Below are positions 8,168-20,316 of a DNA stretch of 64,000 nt, piece by piece (within the stretch, counting starts at the first letter, position 1; every line of letters starts with the position of its first letter). Both the position numbers and the translations under genes were made by a program. Source of the stretch: Owenia fusiformis. Lineage: Eukaryota; Annelida; Polychaeta; Sabellida; Oweniidae. The DNA lies in contig CAIIXF020000007.1 of the NCBI GenBank assembly GCA_903813345.2, forward strand, positions 193,730 to 257,729, read 5' to 3'. The notes under the pieces were generated by a model, which was not told the DNA's origin, did not search any database, and was given only the letters and a program-made list of their open reading frames with translations.

Positions 8168-8891
8168 CTGGAATGGTAGAAAATAAAATATAAGTTAAGT
8201 ACTAACTAAGTTACCATACTAACTTTTGTAGAATAACAAGAAATCAGTTGTATACGTGGATACAAGAAATTTTAATAGTGTGCTTTATTTCGATAGTGTT
8301 CCAAATCTAAGGAATTGTATCAATCTATTAGGAAATTTTCTCAGGATTCCGAATCTGAAATCGAAATTTATATAATCTCTTTTGAATTTCAAATAAGTTA
8401 AAACAGTATAAAAAGACTTTAAAAAGTCAGTAAACGTAAAAGTTTTGAGTGTCAAAGGTCAGGGTCAAAATCCAAGTCAAATTCATGTTTCCAAAATTTT
8501 CAATTTTCTTTCTAATCTTTTAGAATATCTTGTTAGTAATAATTTTCTAAGTTCAGCCAAGGATATCAAATGATTCCCCCACTCTATGTCTCAATGAATA
8601 TTTTACCAATCAATTCTAATTAATTAATTAAGGGTAAATTCAAGGTGTTTCAAATCCATCGATATTGGTATCAATTTATTTGGAAATTTTCTCAGGATTC
8701 TGAATCCGAAATCAATATTGAGATTTGACTTCCGATTGACTTACATTGAGTTTTTACAAGTAAAAAATAAATTATGTTCTTTCTCATTTTCTCATTAATA
8801 TCAGAAGTCAAAATTGTTTTTTAAATAAAAAGTCTGAATCTGGAGTCTTCAATTGAACTTTCTACAATTTCACCAATCTAGTTTTAATTGG
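8168..8891. other. Intronic sequence with a diverged internal duplication
   Basis: This AT-rich sequence upstream (transcript sense) of the DxH exon has no coding potential. A stretch at about 8299-8375 is repeated with divergence at about 8650-8730; both contain GGAAATTTTCTCAGGATTC followed by GAATCxGAAATC. No terminal structure was found. Confidence 0.5.
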
Positions 8892-9225
8892 CATTATTAC
8901 CACTTTGCCGGGCCAGTTCTAGGGGTTTTAGTGCTAGTTTAGAAGGCGTTTATTTTACTATATCGACCTGAGAAATGTGTGACGTCATAGTGGTGGTCCA
9001 TATGGACCGGTCTAGAATATATTCTGGACCGGCAATTTTCCCCGGGAAATTAGATATCGTTCAAAGCGTAAGATTTTCTTGCTGTTTCAGTCCTGTCCGT
9101 TAACGGTGGTAATAATACTAATAACGTCATTTCTGCGAGCGATATAGTGAAATATTGGACCTTGGGCCTTCGGCCCTTGGTCCAATATTTCACTATATCG
9201 CCCTTAGAAATGACGTTATTGTACT
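8892..9225. mobile_element. Dispersed element, copy A, ending in a long perfect-looking hairpin
   Basis: The sequence from CATTATTACCACTTTGCC to TAACGTCATTTCT is found again, inverted, at 35645-35907. In this copy it runs into a hairpin at about 9116-9225 whose arms contain GATATAGTGAAATATTGGAC and the complement, separated by a few bases (GGGCCTTCGGCCC). No protein is encoded. It is most likely a non-autonomous DNA transposon or foldback fragment; the superfamily is not clear. Confidence 0.75.
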
Positions 9226-11052
9226 ATTGAGCATAAATAAAATAAAAGAGTTGTTAATTTTATCAATTAATCATGTTCACAGACAACTGACACCTATACA
9301 GGTATATACACATATGATAAATCATTTCACTGTATTAACTCATTGCTGGCCAAAGCTATTTTAGAGGTTTTCTGCTGGTGACTGGCCATTTTTTGCATGT
9401 TTTTATATTAAGCATAATATAAAATGTTATAAAATCACAAAAAGTGAAATAACTTTTCTTGTATAGACATATTTTAATTTGCTTAACTAATAGATACATA
9501 AGGGTGATATGAAAATTGAACAACTAAAACTGATAATATTTCAGTTAAAGGGAACTTTTTACTATATCCCTATCTGACCCGAATGAGCAACCTGGTGGTG
9601 AAACTGGTAACTACCTACTCACATCTGAGTTATTGCACCCAACCATGTTCCCCTAGTGACCCTTACAATATTTTGTAAGATTATTGCGTGACCATCATTG
9701 GACAGCGCCCCAAGATGTCTCAGGGTTGGTCAGATATGATTATGATTTCATAGACAAAATATCTCGGGTTGGTCAGCGATGAGTTAATCGAGATTTCAAA
9801 ATATAAACTGCTGTTAGTTCAGACTTCATGAGTTAACAGATGTAATGTGCAAGTCATTGATTTATCAAAACACTAGATAGCATGCAGTGTAATTCAAAAT
9901 AAGAATTTATTCCAATTCACGAAAAAGTCTGATTTTTAATTTAAATCTGACAAGAAGAAAGGCAAGCTGTTGAATGTTCAATTAATCAATTCATGTTTTA
10001 ATTTCCTTAACATTGTATTGAATGACTTCACTTTGGTAACAGCTTAAATAAATATGCGTATATTATGCATATGTCCCGAACTCAAACAAACTTCTGTTTA
10101 ATCTTATACAAGTAGTCGCATGTTATAAAACAGCATTTATCAAACAATCTTACATTACAATACATACAAGTGACCAATTCTGCTTCATTTATTTTTTGCT
10201 GTTTTCAAATTTTCACACTATATGATTGATAATGTTAATTATGTACTGTAGTGTTACATAAAAAGGTGATACGTCAAGAGTTGACCACGACGGATGGACA
10301 TACAATTACAGTTGAACAGAATACATTCGCTCATTAAGAATAAAGAGAAGGTGTGTCCATTATTCTGTACATTTTCACAAATGAATCAAAAGTACAGTAA
10401 ATAGTATTTTTAAGCAAAAAAACTATAAATGTTTCTCAAATGCCTGTGGAGATGCATCTTATTCAAAAATCTATATTAAAAGAGTCATGGAAACGGATAT
10501 ACATGTATGTACAATTTGTAGAAGTAAAATCACAATTTTCAATTGATTTTCAAGCTAGTTCCTAAGACCCAGACATATAACAATATGTGGCATTGATGAA
10601 ACACATGTTTCTAATCAAATAATATAAATCTAAGATTATATCTAAACCATCTGTTGTATTGCTGTGTTAAAAAACATTCTGAATCTTATCACATTGATTA
10701 TCTGATTTTCTCCCTTCATGTTGATCATTCTAAAAGTTCTGTATTCTTCCTCCCATTGGAAATGGTCAAAACAGAAAAATAATTTGCATACAAGAAAAAA
10801 ATCAGGATTTTATTCTGCTTGGATTAATAGGGAACATGTTTCTAGTATGTTAACATTTTCTTGCTAATCACAATCCTTTCTGTATTCTCTTTATGTACAC
10901 CCAAGCAGCAGAGATGTTTCTGGTTCCATTTGCAGGATGACAAATCTGTTCCCTCCACAGTTTCTGATTTTCATTTTTGATAAGTCAAGCTCTCCCTATA
11001 AATCAACCCCTTCAAATAAGCCGAGTCACAATGGTCATTTCTTATTTTGTGA
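9226..11052. other. Intronic sequence, no gene seen
   Basis: A segment at about 9400-9480 (AAAAAGTGAAATAACTTTTCTTG then GACATATTTTAA) resembles 35105-35180, so it is repetitive. Around 9560-9790 a block with ATATCTCGGGTTGGTCAG and CATCTTGGGGCGCTG-like stretches looks like transposon debris. The rest, to 11052, is AT-rich and featureless. Confidence 0.5.
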
Positions 11053-12066
11053 GTTTATGGAGGTTATAATGAAAACACGCGCTACGCGCTAACGCGCCAC
11101 GCGCCAATGCGGTAATAGAAAATGATCCTTCCCCCACGATGTGTGCGCATGTTTTAAGCGCATGTTTATGATTGGTCTATACCCTTGGCCCAGGGACATG
11201 TATAATTAGGGTTATGACTCCCTGGGAACTTGTCAAAACATTGACACTTCAAAGACTGTATAAATCACCGCTAACCTGTCAATCAGACTTTGATGTGAAC
11301 TTTGCGGCCGCAGGAAATAAACAAAGCTCTCAAAAATTACGCTTTTCAAGTTACGATTTCTCTAAGAATATAAGACCGATTAAGATGTTCTTCACACCGT
11401 TAAAAAACAGAATTCAACTTCAATTTAGGAAATAATTCCAAAACTAAATGAACGTGTACTTTTCTCTGTATTTGACCTGAAAGAACATGAGTAACTTAGA
11501 ATTAATAAATATTTACGGCCAATTACCGGACAATGATAAAACACGCTGGTCAGGTTTACATTACTTTTAAAATCGTCTCTTATTTAAAACTTTAATTCCA
11601 AATGAAATACAATTCTGTTTTCGACGATATTCCTGGTAAAATAGGTAATACAATTCACTGGGACTGACGTAATTCAAAACTTTTTAAATCTAAAATCAAA
11701 TTGAGAAAAACGAAAGCAAACATGAAAGGGGGGGTTATAGGGGTCTTGGAAATCCATATACACTATTTTTCACTAGCCCCTTAGTCTTATACCATTTACA
11801 GCATTTTTCACCCCTTTTACAGTATAACATACAGTGTATGCAATATTTTTCACATCTCCATATAGTACTATATTTTACAAAAAGCTCAGGTAAATAATAT
11901 ATCTGTACGATAATTTTGAAATTACCGTTGAGAAAAGTTTGGATAATATTCAGAAGGAAATAACAACATAATGCAAGAATCCACGTAGTACCAAACTGCC
12001 AAATGTATAATCATACGGCAAATATGCAGTACACAGCCCCGTAGCCAGGGGGCTTAGGAGCAACAG

Positions 12067-12392
12067 TGTCAAGATATAGGGACAGAAAATATTGACATTT
12101 TAAAAGTACCGTTTTTTCGTTTTGTTATTATGGAAAGTCAAACATGACTATAGATGATGTTTTATGTAGGCATTTATGTATGATACTTAACCTGTAGTAG
12201 AATGGATGATTTTTGTAGGCATTTATGTAGGCATTCTTAAAACACGTTACTTTGCCTTAAAAACGTTACTTTATTGGACTTTAACTTTTCTCCTCGAAGA
12301 ATGGATAATTTTATATTAAGCATTTTCAAAACACAGTACTTTGCCAATAAAACGTTACTTTATCGTTACTTTATTGTCCCTATATCGTGACA
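12067..12392. mobile_element. Small relative of the 57-62 kb foldback element
   Basis: It begins TGTCAAGATATAGGGACA and ends with the inverted TGTCCCTATATCGTGACA. Its first 180 bp are almost identical to the left end of the large element at 57443-61907, including the subrepeats with ACGTTACTTTGCC. This is a short, internally deleted copy. Its right end abuts the foldback element at 12397. Confidence 0.88.
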
Positions 12393-12396
12393 TATA

Positions 12397-15049
12397 CACG
12401 CGGTAGTATCTCTTCGGGACGTATCGAAACCAGGCCGTCCCGAAAAACCGTTAATTTGAATTTTAAACCTACCCCAGTGTTTGAAAATCAAGGATTGTGA
12501 GTCTCACACTTCACCGTTTTTCTTCAAACTTGTTCCGTACAAAGCTTCACAGAAATACCTTTCAGTCGATACATTGTTTTCGTGTACAAAGTACCTCGTT
12601 TTAGCGGCGTTTTGGTCCCCAGCTGTGAGATAAAGCAAATTTTCATAACTTTCAACTGTTAGTCAAGTTATCTCGCCAGTCTTTTACCCATTCTCGCCCA
12701 TAATTTCAGAATGGACTCCCATTACAACCTTCCATCGCTACGTCTTGATTCTTGGGCATCAAACGCAGCAGTTTCTAAATCATCCACACATCTCTTCAAA
12801 TTTGACCAATACGTCCCGTCATCTTCCACTACGCCCCGCCGAGTCTATCACTATACACGTAGAGTTGCATTCTAAAACAATTTGTCCATCGATGTGTCCG
12901 TTTGTAGGTTGCCATTGTCGATTCTAAATACTAATCGGATTGTGTTTTAAGATTTACCCATTCTTGTCCATTTTCAATATACCTAAAATAGGGTGATCCA
13001 AAATCTCCCTAAAATTTAGATTTCCCGATATTGCAATATAAAGATTTTAATTACTGAACAATTGAAAATATTTTTAAGAAACGTTTAAAGTGCCCTATCC
13101 TTGAAAAAATGTTAAAATGCGAAAGGATGGGTGATGTCAATTATATTATTTTCAGCATAACGTTAGAAACATGTATCATTTTATATGGTACACGTTTCAT
13201 AATGTAATCCAATGGAATCATACAGAAGAAAGGTTGACACACAACAGTTAAAATCTTTATATTACATTATCAGACCAAGTCAGTAGATGTTGTTTATATA
13301 CCAATTAGTGTTGTATGATGATGCATTATTTACATGAATCTAGAAACGTTTTTGTGCCAATATTGCTCAATTTTGATAACATCTCCGTTATTTTGAAATT
13401 AAGCGTGGCAAAGTTTCCCGATGGATTTAGCTAAAAAGTGGTGCCTGTAGGGTTATTGAAAATCATACATGATGAAGAAAAAATACATATTCCTGAAATA
13501 CAACAGTTTAATTTTGAGTTATAAACCATTTATGAAAACGGCATATTTGTCAAAATGACCAAAACTTCAAGTGAGACGCGTGGCAAAATTTCCCAGGGGT
13601 CTAGAGTGGAAATATTTGTACCAAGAGTCAATTTGTAACTAGAATCTATCAGATGACAAATTTTTGGAAAATTTTGCAGATTTGGACAACCCTAACCTAT
13701 AACTTTGTTGAACCTGAAGAAACGTATCAACTTTTTGTTAAATAAAGATAGCAAATTCAGCTGTCTACTGTACCTAACTTGTACTTTTTGCTTGTACTCA
13801 GATTGATGGATATTCTGTCGTATGACATGCGACAAACATATCAATTCTCATGGGTTTACATGGGAATGTCGATTTTTAAAAATTCATCAGATTTATCATC
13901 CATTTCCGATATATTGTAATTGAGAAAAACATCAAGAAAATTTGGAGGTATTGGGAATAAGGTCAAGTTATATTTCCGTCAATTTTATAAGTATTTCCCC
14001 CGCAGGTTATGTAGATAAAAATTCAAACATAAATAGGCTTTAACACGTAGTTCAATGGGGAGCTAAGGTTGCCAAACTTATGGAGGGGACAGTATCATGT
14101 AAAAGTATATTTTGTCACCAGTTACACGAAACCTGCTACTGCATTATTGAAACTATTATCCCGGTAAAGGACCTTTTTCAGATTCTATTACCGCCTCCCC
14201 ATGAAAAAATATAAATTCATCTGATATTTCAAAATCAATGTACAGGTTTAATTATAACATTTATGTGTACACTAGTATCCTGTTGACCTATATTCAGCAC
14301 TGTATTGATGGTTAGACCATTTATTGTTGCAAAACAAGATTCCAAATTTTATTGTGTTTCAAACCAGACACTTGGTTCCCTCACAAAATCAAATACAGGA
14401 CAATTACATATAATTAAAGTTAAAAAGCAACATCTTCACAAACATTTAAATTATCAATTTCATGCAATCAGTTATAGTTATACTCCGTATGTATGCTAAA
14501 CTTAAGACTGGTGTTAAGAATCGACCAAGGCAAACCTATGTAAAATTACACAACGATGAACAAAATGTTTTAGAATACAACTCCACGTTTGTAGTCATAG
14601 ACTCGGCGGGGCGTAGTGGAAGGTGACGGGACGTATTAGTCAATTTTTAAGAGATGTGTGGATGATTTAGAAACTGCTGCGTTTGATGCCCAAAAATCAA
14701 AACGTAGCGATGGAAGGTTGTAATGGGAGTCCATTCTGAAATTATGAGCGAGAATGGGTAAAAGACTGGCGAGATAACTTGACTTACAGTTGAAAGTTAT
14801 GAAAATTTGCTTTATCTCGCAGCTGGGGACCAAAAACGCCGCTAAAACGAGGTACTTTGTACACAAAAACAATGTATCGACTGAAAGGTATTTCTGTGAA
14901 GCTTTGTACGGAACAAGTTTGAAGAAAAACGGTGAAGTGTGAGACTCACAATCCTTGATTTTCAAACACTGGGGTAGGTTTTAAATTCAAATTAACGGTT
15001 TTTCGGGACGGAGTGGTTTCGATACGTCCCGAAGAGATACTACCGCGTG
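12397..15049. mobile_element. 2.65-kb foldback element with arms of about 455 bp
   Basis: The arm 12397-12853, beginning CACGCGGTAGTATCTCTTCG, is the reverse complement of 14598-15049 with only scattered differences. AT-rich ATATA occurs directly outside both ends (12392-12396 and 15050-15054) as a possible 5-bp duplication. The unique centre (12854-14597) has no ORF above about 65 codons. High arm identity suggests recent activity or gene conversion. The transposase source is unknown. Confidence 0.88.
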
Positions 15050-15189
15050 ATATATAGTTCGGAGGGTGACTTTGGAATTTTTGAAAAAGTGACCCCCCCC
15101 TGGGAAATCCTGGTTACTGTCCTGGCATATGACATATAGAGACTACTATATAGAGATCTGGATTACCCCCATAAATGGGTCACAACCAG

Positions 15190-15364
15190 GCCCGTAGCCA
15201 GAGGGGGAGCTGGGGGAGCAGAGCTCCCCCTCTGGTCAGAGATTCTTTCAAAATCATGCAGTTTTTCACCATTCTGAGAATTTTTTTCATGATTATTAGC
15301 CAAAATTGTGAAAAAGCTTCCCCTGGAAAAAGGCTCCCCCTCCTGGTAAAAGCTGGCTACGGGC
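15190..15364. mobile_element. MITE with GCCCGTAGCCAG inverted ends
   Basis: The 13-bp end GCCCGTAGCCAGA at 15190 is inverted at 15353-15364 (CTGGCTACGGGC), with further inverted matches GGGGGAGC/GCTCCCCC inside. A lone related end (CCCGTAGCCAGGGGG) occurs near 12037. Open frames on both strands here are by-products of the inverted structure. Confidence 0.8.
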
Positions 15365-16125
15365 AAGCCCCCACAACTACTTGTGTATTGAAATCCCAAA
15401 TTTATGGGGATAAGCTGGATCTGCAGTATTCGTTCAAACTGTACTTTAAATTTCATAATAGGCTTCTTTAATTCTTTTAAAACATATGTTTATTTAACTT
15501 ATATGATGCCATATACGATAAATGTTGCCCCCTCTTATATGCAGTCATACACAATAGATTTTCACCCTCCTCTTATACGATAACCCTATACACCCCCCCC
15601 CCCCCATGAAAGCTAAAGAGTGTAACCGGGCACGAAAAGAAAATAGAAAAATATAAATGCGTGAGATATAACTTCAAATACAAAGAGTAAAGATATATAA
15701 AACATCTATGACTTGATATTAAGAGGTAACATGCGACAAATAAACATTATATTAAGTCATTAGTCAAGTAGTCGAGCCCCCGGCTCAGATTTCGAAACGG
15801 GATTTTTCTCGCCGATGGATGGACCCAAATAATGCAATGAAATAGGAAGCATATTCGCATATCTGCGACCATTATTCATCTTGTAAGGTGCTACTTTCTA
15901 TTTATCTTCCTTTTAAATCAGATAAAACACACTGACAATCGATAATCTTTGCACAGTTAACGATCAAACATTGGGCTTCTTCATACTTCTGCTTTCTGAT
16001 GCGCCACCTAATCTCTTCACTCACTTGATTTTTATACATGTTCCCGGGCCTGTGGGAACGATCATTCTGAACAGTGCGTTAGTGCGCTAGCGCGTTAGCG
16101 CGTAGCGCGTGTTTTCATTATAACC

Positions 16126-16990
16126 GTTTATGGACAAATGCAAGGAATGGGGCAGTAATGAATAAACAAATATTTAGCTCAGAGACAAAATTAAACAGAA
16201 ATGCGAGAAAATCAGATACTTCATTCAAATGATTTTGAGTAAATTGGTGAAATATCTGGATCTATCTCAACTTTTTGGAAAAGGGTCATGTAAAAGATAA
16301 CCTAACAAGGGACTTCCAATGTTGAGTTATCAACTTCAATTATGCCAATTTTATCAGAATCGCAACGGTTCAATGGATTCTACTTTATTCAATATTTTTA
16401 ACAAAGCATGTACCGTAATTTTAGTTTTTGTTGACAAAGTTTATCTATGGTAACTAAACTAGAAAACAATGCTATAAAATGAAGGTTATGATCACCTAGC
16501 AGTAATGGAATGAATTTAGACTGTTTTATATCTCTTACACTCTAAGAGATTTGTTAGCATAGACTAGTAATGGACAGAATTGATTTGTCCATTTAAGAAT
16601 AAAATAGCAAAACAGCGGAAAAGAGAGGGATGGGACAGAACAAAACGTTTTGCAATGGAACAGAATTGTACACAGACCTTCTCATTTTTATAATGGAACA
16701 GAATTAACTTATAGAGTAGAACAATAATTACATTACATTAACAACTTACACATTTTACTTACATACAGCTTGTAAAATACCTTATAGTCATGTTTCAATT
16801 AGATGTACTGTACTGTAATTAATGTGTCCTGTTCTATTCCAAGTGCTACAATGTACCTTATGTTCCAAGTTCAGATTGCAAAGGGAAGTATTGCAGAATG
16901 ATACTGAAGGTTGAAGTTTGTCTTCTAGGGAATCGAGGGAGGGTAAGGATTATTATTTAAAAAAATGTTTTTTTAAATAATAAAACCAAA
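16126..16990. other. Intronic sequence, nothing recognised
   Basis: AT-rich with no ORF above 60 codons, no repeat structure and no homology I recognise. A palindromic ATTATTTAAAAAAA/TTTTTTTAAATAAT pair closes it at about 16950-16980. Confidence 0.5.
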
Positions 16991-17927
16991 AACTTTGATC
17001 TTCCTGATATTCTGACTAAATGCCTAATAGGCTAGGCAAATGGAAGTTTAACATCCCCAAAATTGCAACAGTTTTTAAATTAGGCTTATATTGTATATTG
17101 ATACCAGTTGAAAAACATATCAAAAATGTAGAAAAATATATGCAGTGGACAAATATGAAATGTCACATTCTAGGTACCCCCCTCCAAATTTGAGTATGGG
17201 ATTGTAAATATTTTTGTATTTCAAAATGGGATGCTCTTCTCAACTAAACGAGTAATATTATGATAGTTTACTGACATAAGAGCAACTAAAAATTGTTAAC
17301 CAACTATTTGAGTGCAATAATTGGCATTTCTAGCCCCGAATATCTGAAAATAGGCCATCAAATAGCCCGAATTTAATATAACAATGTATTTTTTTCTGTA
17401 TCTATTCATCAGAATTGCATGAAAAAAATCAAGGAGGTCATTATACACCTGACCATTGTATTTGATAAGTATCAGGGTCATTAAGTGGATATTGAGGGTG
17501 AAAATAATATTTGAAATTTCAAAATTTTACAACACACACTTTTGGGGTGACCTTACTTTTGTTTAATCACTTCCAAGATATGTCATATTTGAACTCAATA
17601 GCACAACTAAATTATTCGTAAAGGCTTATTTTATCCTGAAAACAGTTTTTTGATGTTTTCAGGAAAGGATTATGTAAAAAAAGTAGAAAAACAGCAAATG
17701 CCAGGTGAAATATAGGAGAAGCCCTACTTTTAGTTGATAACTGCTAAAATATCAAATGTTTTTTTCCTTTTAAATTCAATTTGATATATAATATACCTTT
17801 TCTGGTAAAAGAGAGAACGATTTGTTAGAAATTAAGTACAATCGGTGGTCTAAAAATATCCTAGAAAAGGCAACAAAATGTTAAATATCCCTGTCCCTGA
17901 CATCAGTTTTTTAATAATATGAGCCAA

Positions 17928-18455
17928 AAAGGTAACCCAACCAAATGTTTGTTAATAACCTAGTCATTCAGCATGGGTGTGACATCATATTTGGCACAAT
18001 TACCTTGTTCAATGTTCATTGTGTCATTGATCTATCCTTAATAGTCACGATTTTATTGCCATTTACAAAATGTGCTCAAAATATCGAAATGTGCCTAACT
18101 GACTGGACATCAATACCACCATTTTTTATTATCTGTGGACCTTTTTTCTATACTAACAACACTTGAAACATTAAAACAAGAGATAAGAATGAAAATGAGA
18201 GCCATGACACAAGATTTTTATGCTCCTGATTTGAACAACTACGTACGATACGTTCAAGTTGGCCTCCAGGCATGACACTCATATTTCATGGCATGGTATA
18301 AAATGGCCATAAAAATCGTGACCACTAGAGATAAACCACCGAGACTGGGTAGATTGATAATACATTGACCAAGGCTCAATTCTGCCAAATATGACACTAA
18401 ATCCAGGATGACTGGACTGGGTTATTAAGATTTGTTTGGGTTACCTCAGTCTTTG
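17928..18455. mobile_element. Imperfect hairpin element, arms about 180-200 bp
   Basis: Left arm 17928-18110 starts AAGGTAACCCAACCAAATG and right arm 18245-18450 ends with the inverted CATTTGT-like/GGGTTACCT sequence. Matching blocks include CATATTTGGCA and GTCACGATTTT. There is no coding content. It is probably an old foldback MITE. Confidence 0.7.
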
Positions 18456-18822
18456 GCTCGCCCTGTATTAAAGAAAAATTGTTACTTTTGACTAAGGTGT
18501 TCTTAACCAGTGATATTGAGAAATGAAATGAAGAAGTTCAACTGAAGAATGTTGGATTTCAAGATGAAATTTAATAAAAAATGAGGAAAAGGTTTCTACG
18601 TTAATAAATACTACTGAGTTAACTAGTGTAAATCCCTGGTCTTTATACAGGGCATGGCTCGATTATGTTATGTTCATTATCAAAAATGCTGCCTTAATTT
18701 TGTAATCTTAACCTTCATATATGTGTCTTACTTATAGAGAGCGAAAAATAATGCTGATTAAATAAGCTAATATTATGTTGTAACAACAATCAGTTACAAC
18801 CTTGTCTATCACCAGTCTTCAT

Positions 18823-19124
18823 CAGGGGTGGATCTGGGAACCAGCAAGGGGGGGTGCCAAATTTCAGGTCAGAGAAGAAGATTTCTGCGCTTGCGCGGAA
18901 AAAAATGCTGGGCCCCTAAACCGCTAAAGTGGGTCCGAATTTTGAAATATTGAGGCCCATTTTCTTCGAATTTGGCCTGAAATTAAAAAATAAGGCCTTA
19001 AAAGGCCCTCTTATGACCAAAAAGGCCCACTTTTTAGGGCCGTAAGGTTTTTTGGTCCCAATTTTTATTCTGGGCCCACCCAAGGGGGCACGGCCCCCAG
19101 CCCCCCCCCTCAGATCCGCCAGTG
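18823..19124. mobile_element. MITE with CAGGGGTGGATC ends and 5-bp target duplication TTCAT
   Basis: The left end CAGGGGTGGATCTGG faces the inverted right end CAGATCCGCCAGTG. TTCAT is duplicated at 18818-18822 and 19125-19129. The element has GC-rich interior palindromes (GGGCCC-rich). The same end sequence and duplication length occur at 48182-48339, so the family is real. I do not assign the superfamily. Confidence 0.88.
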
Positions 19125-19439
19125 TTCATTATTTAGTCATCATTATTTTCATGATCAGTTATGGAGGTATTTGCACAAATTATGCCTTTGCATACCTACT
19201 TCATAGAAGTACAATATGCCTTACACACACAATGGATGATCTCTATAATTGTTGTTTTCCGCAGCATCAGAAGTTGGAGGAAGAACACGGGGCTGCAATA
19301 ATTCAGATCTTGCTGCTCTCGTTTAATAGAATTTTTGAAGCCTAAGTTCATTTAGGGTTTCACCATTTTTCCACCATAAATTGACAAAAGAGCATGTTCC
19401 TCTGCAATGACAGAGTTACTTGCATTTCACTGGTTTTCC

Positions 19440-19882
19440 ACTTGATTACGTTGTAACAAAATGTCGGAACATCGAAGATATGATTTTTCTTTTTTCCTTA
19501 TTTCACACGTTGTAGGCAGAATTATCACAAACATGTATCAGTATTATATGTTTAAAAAATGGACATATTTGCGAACAAATAGTTCAGAAGACAACAGAAT
19601 CGTCGATCGTCGCAACAGTTAAGATCTGCACTTTGAACTGCCACCGTTTATGTAACTTAAGTAAGGAATTAAATCAACAATTCTGTTGTCGTCTGAGCTA
19701 TTTTTGCGCAAACATGTACATTTTCTAAAACATATGATACTGATACACGATTGTGAGAAAAAAAACATCGTGGTGATTCTGCCTACAACGCGTGAAAAAA
19801 AGGAAAAAAGAAATATCGTGCCTTCGACGTTTAGACATTTTGTTACCGAAACGACCCGTTTCGGTAACAAGCGTAATTGATC
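19440..19882. mobile_element. Foldback hairpin element, arms about 190 bp
   Basis: The left arm from 19440 (TGATTACGTTGTAACAAAATG) pairs with the right arm ending at about 19882 (TTACCG ... AAGCGTAATTGATC). Within it, CGTTGTAGGCAGAATTATCAC faces GTGGTGATTCTGCCTACAAC. Near the right end there is an extra short palindrome TTACCGAAACGACCCGTTTCGGTAA. The overlapping open frames on both strands are explained by the fold. Confidence 0.78.
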
Positions 19883-19999
19883 GGATCACCAGTGCTTTGA
19901 TAATTTGAAAACAACCGCTTGTTTTCTCAAGAATTCACTCTTTTCTATCTGCCTCAATGATAGCTTCTTGTCTATGCCATATATCACCTGAATGCGTTG

Positions 20000-20316
20000 T
20001 CACACCCCAGAAAAGATAAACAAAATATTGTCACAGACCACTTTTCCCGAAGACAATCTTATTTCATTTATATTCCAACATTTTGATTCTTGGGTTGCTG
20101 CTTTTGGTTCAGGTTTGAAGAAAATGTTGAAGTTTGTGTTTTGTGCATGATAAATTAAAAGCACAAGTAGATCTGTATGAGTACTGTATTTGAGGTTTGG
20201 ACACTTTGCATTGCAGTTTTCACAATCACAATATCTGCATCTGATTCTGAATGTAGCACATGTACACTTGAAATGTTTTCCAACCTGACAGACAGATTTA
20301 CCATCATTCCTACGCA
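20000..20316 (-). CDS. Unrecognised Cys-rich open frame, probably transposon-derived exon
   Basis: On the minus strand a good acceptor (ATATAATTTCAG) opens a frame of about 105 codons. Its first third has eight Cys in a zinc-binding-like spacing: C-x7-C-x-C-x6-C-x2-C-x-C-x2-C-x3-C, within VCQVGKHFKCTCATFRIRC and the following CENCNAKC. The rest is unremarkable and ends at a stop at 20000. It lies inside the GALNT intron in the same orientation, between old inverted arms at 16996-21390. A domesticated or decaying transposon protein is more likely than a GALNT exon. I do not recognise the family. Confidence 0.3.

Larger units (their letters stand above)
11062..16125. mobile_element. 5.06-kb DNA transposon with 9-bp target duplication (Mutator-like)
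   Basis: The left end GGTTATAATGAAAACACGCG at 11062 is matched by the inverted right end finishing CATTATAACC at 16125; the inverted similarity covers about 35-40 bp of CGCG-rich sequence. The 9-bp direct repeat GTTTATGGA flanks it at 11053-11061 and 16126-16134. A 9-bp duplication is typical of Mutator-like elements, which makes that superfamily the best guess. No transposase ORF is visible. Other elements are nested inside (12067-12392, 12397-15049, 15190-15364). Confidence 0.85.

Noticed and set aside
14636-15471. Open frames of 97-109 codons on both strands
   Set aside because: They lie in the arm of the foldback element and in the small MITE, have no protein-like composition and overlap on opposite strands.
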